A DNA stretch of 6,289 nt from an uncultured Eubacteriales bacterium (GCA_934630995.1 CAKTXU010000116.1:1-6289), one strand, 5' to 3'. Positions 1-6,186 are shown, counted from the stretch's first letter. The notes: generated by a model from the sequence alone, not told the origin. Numbers and translations are program-made.

Positions 1-2
1 GC

Positions 3-1487
3 GGAACGGCCGGGGCCGTGCTGGGAATTGTGGAAAAGGGAGACGCCGTGGCAGAGCTGACCTGCGAATACGGCGGCACGGTGAACCGCTCCCATTACGT
101 CTATCCCACCTATATCCACTGCGAGTATTTGACGATGAACAGCCAGGAGGAGGTTTCCACCGGGCTGAACCTCTCCGTCTGGAGCTCCACCGCCCCGGCG
201 GACGGATTTAAGGTGCGTTACCGCTTTACCGGGGCCGATACCGCCGATTACAGCGCTTTGGCCGCGCTGTACCGGGATTATCTGACGCAGGCGGGCCTCC
301 TTGTGCCCGGGTCGGCGGAGCCCTTCCGCTACCAGCTGGAAACGCTGGGGGGCGTCCAAACCGACGAACGCTTCCTCTTCTTCGATGTATCCAAGACCGC
401 CCGGCTGACCGGCCTTGCCCGCAGCGGCGAGCTGGCCGCCTCCCTGGCGGAGTATGGAGTCGGAGACGTGGCCCTGCGGGTCAGCGGCATCGCCAAAGGA
501 GGACTGAACGGCCGGGCGGTGTCGGGGCTGTCTGTCGACGGAGCCGTCGGCGGACGCGGCGCCCTGGAAAAGCTGCTGCGGTCCATGGAGGAGGCGGGCA
601 TCGCCTGCGCGCCCTCCTTCGATTTGCAGACGGCCTGCGGCGACGGCTGGCTGGACGGCTTTTCCTCCCGGGGGGATACCGCCCGGACCCTGAAAAATTA
701 TGTGTCGGGCCGCACAAAGCTCAACCCGGCCACCGGACAACTGGATCCCGGCACCTTCGTCTATCTCCTGCGGGCGGACAAAACCACCGCCGGCGCGGCA
801 ACGCTGGGGAAGGCGCTGCGGGAGCTGGGCGCCGCCCGGCTTTCCCTGCCGACGACCGGAGAGCTCCTTTGGTCGGACAACCGGAAGGAAGGAGGCGTCA
901 ACCGGCAGGAATCCCTGGCCCGTCTGCGGAAAACGCTGGACGGCCTGCAGGAGTCCGCCGCCCTATCCTTTGACGGGGGAAACGCCTACGTTTTCCCCTA
1001 CGCCTCCCATCTGTACGGCGTGGATTACGCCGGCAGCGGCCACAAGGATTATGACGAGGAGTTGCCCTTCCTGCAGATGGTGCTCCACGGCAGCGTGGGG
1101 TATTCCACCGCGCCCCTCAATCTGGAGGTGGACGTCGAGCGCGGTCTCCTGCGGGCCATTGAGGCCGGCGCCATGCCCCATTTCCTCCTGGCCGATGAAA
1201 ACGCTTATCTGCTCAAGGACAGCCCCTTTTCCCAGTATACCTCGGTGGAGGCATCCTATTGGCTGGAGCGTTCGGCGGCGCTCTATAAAACGGCGGAACA
1301 GGCCATCGGCTCTCTGAGCGGGAATCTCATCGTCCGGCACACCTGTTTGGGAAAAGATCTGGCAATGACAGAATATGACAACGGCACCAGAATCTACGTC
1401 AATTACTCCACGGAGGAGGCTGCCGTCGCAGACGGCACGGTGGCCGGCCTGTCCTGCCTCCGTGTGGACAAGGAGGGGACGCCATGA
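3..1487 (+). CDS. DUF5696 domain-containing protein, 5' end outside window
   Basis: The frame is open from base 3, so the GTG at 18 is probably an internal valine codon and the true start lies upstream; no ribosome binding site precedes it. Numbering from that GTG, 489 residues are visible. I recognise the DUF5696 pattern: YRDYLTQAGLL (85-95), the GG of ETLGGV (108-113), DGFSSRGDTAR (213-223), GGNAYVFPYASHL (320-332), PFLQMVLHG (350-358), IEAGAMPHFL (381-390), LLKDSPFSQY (398-407) and a final NGTRIYVNYS (455-464). The family is typically found beside carbohydrate ABC permeases in Firmicutes and has no established activity that I know of. The repeated strand-helix layout and terminal beta-rich segment suggest a glycoside-hydrolase-like fold, which is inference. 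Its stop overlaps the start of the next permease gene, so the two are translationally coupled. Family call is firm, function is not. No signal peptide can be judged because the N-terminus is missing. Confidence 0.85.
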   Translation, partial: GTAGAVLGIVEKGDAVAELTCEYGGTVNRSHYVYPTYIHCEYLTMNSQEEVSTGLNLSVWSSTAPADGFKVRYRFTGADTADYSALAALYRDYLTQAGLLVPGSAEPFRYQLETLGGVQTDERFLFFDVSKTARLTGLARSGELAASLAEYGVGDVALRVSGIAKGGLNGRAVSGLSVDGAVGGRGALEKLLRSMEEAGIACAPSFDLQTACGDGWLDGFSSRGDTARTLKNYVSGRTKLNPATGQLDPGTFVYLLRADKTTAGAATLGKALRELGAARLSLPTTGELLWSDNRKEGGVNRQESLARLRKTLDGLQESAALSFDGGNAYVFPYASHLYGVDYAGSGHKDYDEELPFLQMVLHGSVGYSTAPLNLEVDVERGLLRAIEAGAMPHFLLADENAYLLKDSPFSQYTSVEASYWLERSAALYKTAEQAIGSLSGNLIVRHTCLGKDLAMTEYDNGTRIYVNYSTEEAAVADGTVAGLSCLRVDKEGTP

Positions 1488-2422
1488 GTAAAGCGAAAAA
1501 CGCGGGAAAGGGCGGCGTCTCTCTGCAGCGCCGCATGGCCAAGCACGGCTGGGTCTTTATCTCTCCCTTCCTCGTGGGGCTGGTCCTCATCTACGGCGAG
1601 GTCATCTTCAACTCCGTCCTCTACAGCTTTTCCACTCTGGAAACCGGAGTAGACGGCTATTCCCTCACCTTCGCGGGGCTGGAAAACTATCGTCACGTTC
1701 TTTTTGTCGACGCCGGCTTCGTCCGCGTTCTGCTGGCTTCCGTGGTAAAGATGCTGACGGACATCCCCCTGATCATCATCCTCAGCCTGTTCATCGCCAC
1801 CCTGCTCAATCAGAAAATGCGGGGGAAAGCCTTTTTCCGGGCGGTGTTTTTCATCCCCGCCGTGCTGCTCACCGGCGTCGTGGCCCAGTCCACCTCGGGC
1901 AACGCGCTGCTGAGCTCTCTCCAATCCACGGCGGGCATCACCACCGGGGCGGCGGGAGAGAGCTTGTCGGCCGGTACCTTTCTGCAGGATTTACTGACCA
2001 ATGCCGCGCTGAGCGAGACGTTTTCCCAGTATATCCTGGATGCTGTGGACAACATTTTCGGCCTGATCAACCAATGCGGGGTGCAGATCCTGATTTTTCT
2101 GTCGGCGCTGCAGTCCATCTCCCCCTCTATCTACGAATCCGCCCGTCTGGAAGGCGCCACCGGCTGGGATTGCTACTGGAAAATCACCTTTCCCATGATA
2201 AGCCCCATTGTATATGTGAATGTGATTTACTCCATCATTGATTCGTTTGTCAGCGAATCGAACACAGTGATGACCCTTGTCTACAATCTGGGCATCAAGC
2301 AGAACAAAGCGGGGATCGCCTCGGCCATGTCCTGGCTGTATTTCCTGGTGGTGCTGCTCTTCCTGGGAATGGCCACCCTGCTCATAAATAAATTCGTCTT
2401 TTACCAGCAGAAGGAGGGATAG
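1484..2422 (+). CDS. Carbohydrate ABC transporter permease, MalF/UgpA/LplB type (first subunit)
   Basis: Integral membrane subunit of an ABC sugar importer, 312 residues. The BPD_transp_1 EAA loop is visible at about 218-239 (ESARLEGATGWDCYWKITFP), the site that docks the ATPase. Hydrophobic segments lie near 24-48, 82-109, 117-135, 191-213, 240-255 and 283-305, giving the usual six-helix layout. Between the third and fourth there is a loop of roughly 50 residues (about 137-188) rich in Ser, Thr, Ala and Gly; it probably faces outside and is longer than in minimal permeases. The start is ATG at 1484, overlapping the previous TGA as ATGA, with AGGAGGGG at 1471-1478 placed correctly. The next gene is the partner permease. 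The substrate cannot be read from the sequence; the DUF5696 neighbour points to a polysaccharide- or oligosaccharide-derived ligand. Very probably a heterodimer with the 2428-3375 product. Confidence 0.93.
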   Translation: MSKAKNAGKGGVSLQRRMAKHGWVFISPFLVGLVLIYGEVIFNSVLYSFSTLETGVDGYSLTFAGLENYRHVLFVDAGFVRVLLASVVKMLTDIPLIIILSLFIATLLNQKMRGKAFFRAVFFIPAVLLTGVVAQSTSGNALLSSLQSTAGITTGAAGESLSAGTFLQDLLTNAALSETFSQYILDAVDNIFGLINQCGVQILIFLSALQSISPSIYESARLEGATGWDCYWKITFPMISPIVYVNVIYSIIDSFVSESNTVMTLVYNLGIKQNKAGIASAMSWLYFLVVLLFLGMATLLINKFVFYQQKEG

Positions 2423-2427
2423 GGGCG

Positions 2428-3375
2428 ATGGAACTGCGGCTGCTCAAGGATAAGCCCCTGGATACCGCCCGGCGGCTCAGCGGAAGATGGGTATGGCCCC
2501 TGGCCCGCCTGCTCCTGCTCAGCGGCTTGTCCTTCATCATTCTGTTCCCGATTTTTGCCCAGCTGACCTCCTCTTTTATGAGCTCGGCCGATTTGCTGGA
2601 CAAAACGGTGAAATTCATCCCCCGCCACCCCAATTTGGAGAATTACCGGTTCGTCATCGAGTATACCGGCTATTTCCCCGCCTTTTTCCGCACGCTGCTG
2701 GTGAGCCTGATGTGCGCCGTTGTACAGGTCTTTGTCTGCGCCTTCATCGGTTATGGCTTCGCCCGCTTCAATTTCCGGGGGAGCCGCCTGCTTTTCGCGC
2801 TGGTCATTTTCACGATTGTGGTGCCGCCCCAGACCATTATGCTCCCCCTGTTCATGAAATTCCGGTATTTCGATGTTTTCGGTATTCTGGAGCTGCTAAG
2901 CGGCGTCACGGTCAAGACGGTGGATACCGTCGTCCCCATGCTGCTGCTGTCCATGACGGGGCTGGCTTTCCGCTGCGGCTTGTTCATTTTCCTAATGCGC
3001 CAGTTTTATCGCGGGGTGCCGGAGGAGCTCAACGAGGCGGCCTATGTGGATGGAGCGGGCGTATACCGCACTTATTTTTCCATCATTTTTCCTTTGGGCC
3101 GGACGCTGATGGTCACGGTTTTCATCTTTGTCTTCGCCTGGCAATGGACGGATACCTTCTATTCGGGCCTGTTTTTCTCCAATATGAAGATGGTGTCCGC
3201 CATCGTTTCCGAGGTGACGCTGATTCCCAGCATGAATATCGCTTCCGGCTCCGTTTCCTCCGGGCTGATGATAAACACCGCCACCATCCTCATCCTCGCG
3301 CCGCTGCTGGTGCTCTATCTGTTCATGCAGCGGCTGATGGTGGAAGGGATCGAGCGCAGCGGCATTGTGGGATAG
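2428..3375 (+). CDS. Carbohydrate ABC transporter permease, MalG/LplC/YtcP type (second subunit)
   Basis: Second membrane subunit of the same importer, 315 residues. The EAA loop is clear at about 200-225 (ELNEAAYVDGAGVYRTYFSI, followed by IFPLGR). Hydrophobic segments lie near 25-48, 88-112, 121-145, 168-192, 222-245 and 277-300. The C-terminus (RLMVEGIERSGIVG) resembles the usual end of MalG-type subunits, where a short tail reaches the ATPase. The start is ATG at 2428 with AAGGAGGG at 2411-2418, inside the last codons of the previous gene; the gap between the genes is only 5 bases, so they form one operon. No solute-binding protein or ATPase gene follows: the operon ends at the terminator at 3492-3521. 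A GC-rich overlapping frame on the same strand is a shadow of this gene. Substrate unassigned. Confidence 0.93.
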   Translation: MELRLLKDKPLDTARRLSGRWVWPLARLLLLSGLSFIILFPIFAQLTSSFMSSADLLDKTVKFIPRHPNLENYRFVIEYTGYFPAFFRTLLVSLMCAVVQVFVCAFIGYGFARFNFRGSRLLFALVIFTIVVPPQTIMLPLFMKFRYFDVFGILELLSGVTVKTVDTVVPMLLLSMTGLAFRCGLFIFLMRQFYRGVPEELNEAAYVDGAGVYRTYFSIIFPLGRTLMVTVFIFVFAWQWTDTFYSGLFFSNMKMVSAIVSEVTLIPSMNIASGSVSSGLMINTATILILAPLLVLYLFMQRLMVEGIERSGIVG

Positions 3376-3390
3376 GGTTCCTGTACAATA

Positions 3391-3490
3391 GCCGCCCTGC
3401 GGGGAGCGGTTGTGTGAGGAGTACTGTCGCAACCACCTGGAAAATGCAGAACACCGCCGCGCAGGGACCACGATGCCAATCGGCGATATA
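3391..3490 (+). other. Possible structured 3' untranslated RNA before the operon terminator
   Basis: Between the permease stop and the terminator there are 116 bases with no ORF I believe in. CCCTGCG (3395-3401) pairs perfectly with CGCAGGG (3460-3466). Just inside, GCGG-TGT (3406-3412, one T bulged) can pair with ACACCGC (3451-3457). A competing inner helix is GGTTG (3408-3412) with CAACC (3430-3434). The nested pairing could be part of a 3' UTR fold or a small 3'-derived RNA. I compared it mentally with SRP RNA, T-box, c-di-GMP, fluoride and THF riboswitches and found no match. In a GC-rich sequence such helices can arise by chance, so this is only tentative. Confidence 0.28.
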
Positions 3491-3491
3491 G

Positions 3492-3521
3492 GCCGCTATC
3501 CTTCGGGATAGCGGCTTTTTT
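3492..3521 (+). terminator. Rho-independent terminator of the permease operon
   Basis: GCCGCTATCC (3492-3501) and GGATAGCGGC (3506-3515) form a perfect 10-bp stem closed by a TTCG tetraloop, followed at once by six T (3516-3521). This is a textbook intrinsic terminator on the + strand. It ends transcription 117-146 bases after the second permease stop. On the opposite strand no T tract follows the stem, so it is one-directional. Confidence 0.95.
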
Positions 3522-3523
3522 GC

Positions 3524-3811
3524 TTATAGGAGGGGGCGCGTACACGCCCCGTCTGGAAAAAGAGAAAGCTCTCCAGACGAAACATACCGGGATAATGGAG
3601 GACAAAGCACGTGAAGGCGTTTATCTGTCCTGACCTCGCTGTCCGTGATTGCCCGCCGACTCGGCTCACTCCATATTTCCCCGCGTTCTGCCTGAGGGAT
3701 AACCGTTACTTCATCGCATGCGTTTAATGGTTGTGTGGCAGTTCCCTTATACACGGTGAGCTCTCCCCTTTCCTTTTTGATTTCCCTCTGTCCAATGGCC
3801 ATGGTTCTCAT
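3524..3811 (-). pseudogene. Doubtful minus-strand ORF; possible remnant of a serine recombinase N-terminus
   Basis: The ORF has 95 codons from an ATG at 3811, preceded by GAGGGAG (3817-3823) at a good distance, and ends with TAA at 3524-3526. The N-terminal part (MAIGQREIKKERGELTVYKG, then TATQPLNACDEVTVIPQAER) resembles, from memory, the leader found ahead of the catalytic domain in large serine recombinases of clostridial mobile elements. The resolvase core that should follow (an AAYCRVSTD-like segment) is absent: the remainder is Arg- and Ser-rich and matches nothing I know. It runs into the hairpins at 3533-3578. It may be a fossil left by an element, a short real protein, or chance. The resemblance is recalled, not searched. 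The region otherwise holds no gene. Confidence 0.27.
3533..3578. repeat. Two adjacent inverted repeats (tandem hairpins)
   Basis: GGGGCG (3533-3538) pairs with CGCCCC (3545-3550) around a six-base loop, and directly next to it GTCTGGA (3551-3557) pairs with TCCAGAC (3572-3578). The second can add an inner GAG/CTC helix with an AAAG loop. Neither is followed by a T tract on the + strand, so they are not obvious terminators. They lie just after the operon terminator and overlap the last codons of the doubtful minus-strand ORF at 3524-3811. They could be the end of a small mobile or repeat element, or an RNA feature of unknown role. Confidence 0.5.
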
Positions 3812-3843
3812 AAGTACTCCCTCTTCCCTCCCGATACAATTCA

Positions 3844-3872
3844 TTGACATAAATTTTGTATTATGATAAAAT
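3844..3872 (+). promoter_or_regulatory. Sigma-A-type promoter of the lacI-family gene
   Basis: A perfect -35 box TTGACA (3844-3849) is separated by 17 bases from TAAAAT (3867-3872), which matches TATAAT at five of six positions. A TG at 3864-3865, one base before the -10 box, makes it an extended -10. The expected start of transcription is near 3879-3880, giving a leader of about 33 bases. The surrounding block (about 3832-3895) is sharply AT-rich compared with its flanks, as expected for a promoter. Confidence 0.85.
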
Positions 3873-3891
3873 ATCCTTTATATATAGGATA
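3872..3891. promoter_or_regulatory. Putative operator: 20-bp inverted repeat over the transcription start
   Basis: TATCCT (3872-3877) and AGGATA (3886-3891) are perfect inverted repeats; the eight bases between them are also symmetric except for one mismatched pair (3878/3885). The repeat begins at the last base of the -10 box and covers the expected start site, an ideal place for repression. The natural candidate is autoregulation by the LacI-family protein encoded just downstream. Against this, the centre is TA, whereas most LacI-family operators have a central CG. It could also act as a small hairpin in the leader RNA. Confidence 0.5.
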
Positions 3892-3912
3892 AAAGCTTAG
3901 AGGGGAAACGAG

Positions 3913-4923
3913 ATGGCGCCAAAAAAAATAACCGGTAAAGAAATCGCAAAAATGGCCGGTGTTTCGCCAACTACCGTTTCGTTGGTCAAAAAAGGCAAGA
4001 TGGGTGTTGGTGAAGAAACCAGGTCCCGCATTATCAAGCTCATGCTCAGCACAAAATATTGTGAAGAGCCGGATGGCGTGCCCTATACCTACAACATCCT
4101 CCAGCTTTACCGCAACGACATCACCGCGATGGAGCATCTTGTGTACACCGAGCTGAGCATGAGTATTATGAGCGCGTGCGCGGGCATGTCCTGCCGCTTT
4201 ATCCAAAGCGCCTTGGACGGCAATGTGGCGCCGGGGCTGTACGACAAGCTGCTGCAGCCGCAGAACGCGGACGCGGCGTTCATTTACGGTGACCCGAATT
4301 TGGATCGTTTAAATCGCTTGTCCGAAATGAAAATACCTTTTGTCATATTGGACAGCAGCCGCAAAAAGGAAGAGTGCTGCGCGGTTCGCGTGGATTATGA
4401 AAAGGCCGCTTATATGGCGACCTCCTGCCTGATTGAGCTGGGACACACCGATTTGGCCTATATCGGCAACAACAGCGGTGTCGTCTATGATTTTAACCTG
4501 CAGACCTTTTCCGGGTTCCAGACTGCTATGACCGAGCATTCTCTTTCCATCGAACCCAACCGCATCCAGTTTAACGCTGCTGATGAGGAAAGCCTTTATG
4601 TATGCCTCGATCACGCCTTGTCCGGCCACAAGCGCCCGAGCGCCATACTGTGTACCACCGATCACAGCGCGATTATCGCCATTCACTATCTGTGGAGCAA
4701 GGGCATGCGCATACCGGAGGACATATCCATTATCGGCATAGACGATCTCAGCCTGTCCAAATATATTGTTCCCTCCCTGGCAACCGTGAAAATCGACAGG
4801 CAGAAAATGGGGCAGCTCGGCGCCGAGCTGATGAGCCAGCTGCTGAAGGGCAGGAGCGCGTCCAGCGTATTGATGTCGGATTTTGAGGTGCTGAAACGGG
4901 ACAGCCTCAGGGTGTGGCGATAA
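3913..4923 (+). CDS. LacI-family transcriptional regulator
   Basis: Sugar-responsive DNA-binding regulator of 336 residues, the usual family length. The LacI HTH is at 6-40: ITGKEIAKMAGVSPTTVSLV, then EETRSRI. A periplasmic-binding-protein-like effector domain follows from about 60 to 336, with IPFVILD (141-147), DYEKAAYMAT (161-170), the ELGHTDLAYIG segment (175-185), RPSAILCTTD (241-250), IPEDISIIGIDDLSLSKYIVPSL (from 267) and the closing LKRDSLRVWR (327-336). The segment after the HTH (44-60) lacks the usual GYxPNxxARSL hinge, which is unusual. The ATG at 3913 is preceded by AGAGGGG (3899-3905). It has its own strong promoter and is not part of the permease operon. The target is not shown; the convergent isomerase genes, the permease operon or its own operator are all possible. 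The effector is presumably a sugar related to these genes. Base composition is less GC-rich than in the permease genes. Confidence 0.93.
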   Translation: MAPKKITGKEIAKMAGVSPTTVSLVKKGKMGVGEETRSRIIKLMLSTKYCEEPDGVPYTYNILQLYRNDITAMEHLVYTELSMSIMSACAGMSCRFIQSALDGNVAPGLYDKLLQPQNADAAFIYGDPNLDRLNRLSEMKIPFVILDSSRKKEECCAVRVDYEKAAYMATSCLIELGHTDLAYIGNNSGVVYDFNLQTFSGFQTAMTEHSLSIEPNRIQFNAADEESLYVCLDHALSGHKRPSAILCTTDHSAIIAIHYLWSKGMRIPEDISIIGIDDLSLSKYIVPSLATVKIDRQKMGQLGAELMSQLLKGRSASSVLMSDFEVLKRDSLRVWR

Positions 4924-4960
4924 AAAGGGGAGCCCCTTTGTATCCGGCTAAAATCCCTTT

Positions 4961-4991
4961 CCGGTTCTCCGGCTGAACCGGTGGTCTTTTT
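4961..4991 (+). terminator. Probable weak terminator after the lacI-family gene
   Basis: CCGGTTC (4961-4967) and GAACCGG (4975-4981) form a 7-bp GC-rich stem with a 7-base loop, followed after TGGTC by five T (4987-4991). The distance from stem to T run is longer than ideal, so efficiency may be modest. A smaller hairpin, AAAGGG/CCCTTT (4924-4929 with 4934-4939), sits directly at the stop codon but lacks a T tract. Confidence 0.5.
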
Positions 4992-5003
4992 CTTCACTTA
5001 AGC

Positions 5004-5052
5004 CACGGCAAAGGAGGGACGAATCGTTTTGATTCGTCCCTCCTTTGCCGTG
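5004..5052. terminator. Perfect 22-bp hairpin between convergent genes, probable terminator
   Basis: Bases 5004-5025 are the exact reverse complement of 5031-5052, with a GTTTT loop: a 22-bp perfect stem. On the + strand it is followed by a loose T-rich stretch (TCTTTTGTTCTTCT, 5059-5072); on the minus strand no T tract follows. It lies between the ends of the lacI-family gene and the isomerase gene, so a role as insulator or bidirectional terminator is likely. The left arm contains AAGGAGGG, which resembles a ribosome binding site, but no start codon follows. The length of perfect pairing is greater than a terminator needs; a repeated palindromic element is an alternative. Confidence 0.6.
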
Positions 5053-5107
5053 TGCCGTCTTTTGTTCTTCTGCGGCTCACCCCGCAGGGCCTCCGCTCAC
5101 ACAGGGC

Positions 5108-6139
5108 TCAAACGCCCATCAGCAAATTCATCACATACAGTTCCAGACCTTCGAAGTCCCGCCTTGCGATAAGCCGATCCCGCAGCTCATAATCAAATTT
5201 GCGCGCTTTTTTTTCCAGCGCCTTGAAGATGTCCAGGCTGTTTTTCAAATGCGTATATCCATCCTCATCTGTAGTTGTGCGCATGGCCTTCACATCCAGC
5301 CCCACATACTCGCCCCGGCTGCCGTAGTCATTCTCCATCAGAACCCGAACCTGGTTGAACGCCTGCCGCAGGTTTTCCACGCCGAAGGATTTATCTTGAT
5401 CGAATTTCATGCCGTTCTGATCGTTCAGATGCACGGTAAACAGCTTATCAAATGCCAACGCGTAGCTTATTTCATTGGCGGGATCGAGGCCGGCCAGTAT
5501 GGCATGGGCGCTTTCCAGGTTCCCGCCCACCCTATCCGGATCGATCGTTGCGGCGGAAATGCCCAGTACATGTCCCATCGTGCCGCAGACGGAGCGGTCC
5601 ACCGGCTCGTTCGGCTTCGGCTCGATGGCTACGCGGATGGCGGCGTCATAGCGCAGGATTTCGTTGACGGCCTCCACAATCCGGCGCACGGCCAACACCG
5701 CATCCTTTCCCTCGGCGCACATCGTGCCTTCCCGGGCCAGCCAAAGGACGATTAGGTCGCAGCCAAGCTCTCTCGCGATGTCAACGGAGCGAAGGGAACG
5801 CCAGATTGCAAAATCCCGGTCCTCCTTGCGGTTGGATGTAAAGCCGCCGTCAATGGTATGCGGATCCATCCAAAGACGGGGGGCGACGAATTCGGCCTTG
5901 AGGCCGTACGAATCCAGCCGTTTTTTGACCTCCGCGGCCTTTTGTTTGATCTCCTTATCGGTCAGTTGGTTAATATCCGGCACGGCGTCGTCATCGTGAA
6001 ACTGCACGGCAGAAAAGCCCAGCTCCGCAAAACGCTTGAATTTGCTTTCCATATCGATTTCGCCGCGGGTAGCCGGACCGAAGGCGTCCGCACCGCTGTG
6101 TACATTCCAAGGCCCCACCGAAAAACGAAATTGGGACAT
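5108..6139 (-). CDS. Xylose isomerase-like TIM-barrel sugar isomerase
   Basis: A cytoplasmic TIM-barrel protein of 343 residues related to class I D-xylose isomerase (aldose-ketose isomerisation with two divalent metals). Landmarks in order: FGPATRGEID (20-29); FHDDD (47-51), carrying the catalytic His48 and Asp51; GGFTSN (98-103); LWLAREG (132-138); AIEPKPNEP (171-179) with Glu173 and Lys175; NLESAH (207-212) with Glu209 and His212; HLNDQNGMKFDQD (237-249) with Asp247 and Asp249; and GLDVKAMRT (280-288) with Asp282. By comparison with actinobacterial XylA, seven of the eight key positions are kept, but the metal-1 Asp of HIDLN is His237 here. It is also about 45 residues shorter, lacking much of the C-terminal dimer arm. 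It may therefore act on a different sugar. Downstream member of a minus-strand operon, 47 bases after another isomerase gene. Family call is firm, substrate is not. Confidence 0.88.
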   Translation of the reverse strand: MSQFRFSVGPWNVHSGADAFGPATRGEIDMESKFKRFAELGFSAVQFHDDDAVPDINQLTDKEIKQKAAEVKKRLDSYGLKAEFVAPRLWMDPHTIDGGFTSNRKEDRDFAIWRSLRSVDIARELGCDLIVLWLAREGTMCAEGKDAVLAVRRIVEAVNEILRYDAAIRVAIEPKPNEPVDRSVCGTMGHVLGISAATIDPDRVGGNLESAHAILAGLDPANEISYALAFDKLFTVHLNDQNGMKFDQDKSFGVENLRQAFNQVRVLMENDYGSRGEYVGLDVKAMRTTTDEDGYTHLKNSLDIFKALEKKARKFDYELRDRLIARRDFEGLELYVMNLLMGV

Positions 6140-6147
6140 CACCCAAT

Positions 6148-6154
6148 ACCTCCT
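6148..6154 (-). promoter_or_regulatory. Ribosome binding site deciding the start of the isomerase gene
   Basis: AGGAGGT on the minus strand is a near-perfect anti-16S match. Downstream are two adjacent candidates, GTG at 6142-6140 and ATG at 6139-6137. The ATG is 8 bases from this site and the GTG 5; I prefer the ATG because the spacing is more typical and the codon stronger. The choice changes the protein by one residue only. Confidence 0.8.
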
Positions 6155-6186
6155 GTCAATTCATATTGATAATTTTTTTACAGCAC

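Noticed and set aside
18..20. GTG as the start codon of the first gene
   Set aside because: The frame is open to the window edge, no ribosome binding site precedes it, and the protein begins in the middle of a domain; it is an internal Val codon.
1403..1924. 173-codon minus-strand ORF across the DUF5696/permease junction
   Set aside because: Antisense to two genes with recognised families; its composition is typical of a GC-skewed shadow.
2487..3491. Long + strand ORF of 334 codons overlapping the second permease
   Set aside because: It is a GC-rich out-of-frame shadow: Pro/Arg/His-rich, without domain motifs, while the other frame has a complete permease.
3315..3605. 96-codon minus-strand ORF across the end of the permease and its terminator
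   Set aside because: It runs through the permease C-terminus, a strong terminator and hairpins, with no recognisable motif.
3695..3711. Possible catabolite-repression (cre) site around GGATAACCGTTACTT
   Set aside because: It matches only the AAnCG core of the consensus and fails at the outer positions; it is also far upstream of the promoter.
3715..3722. Palindrome CGCATGCG as a regulator operator
   Set aside because: Eight bases is short, it lacks flanking symmetry, and it lies about 130 bases before the promoter.
5045..5755. 236-codon + strand ORF opposite the isomerase
   Set aside because: It is the antisense shadow of a well-conserved TIM-barrel gene and has no recognisable motif.
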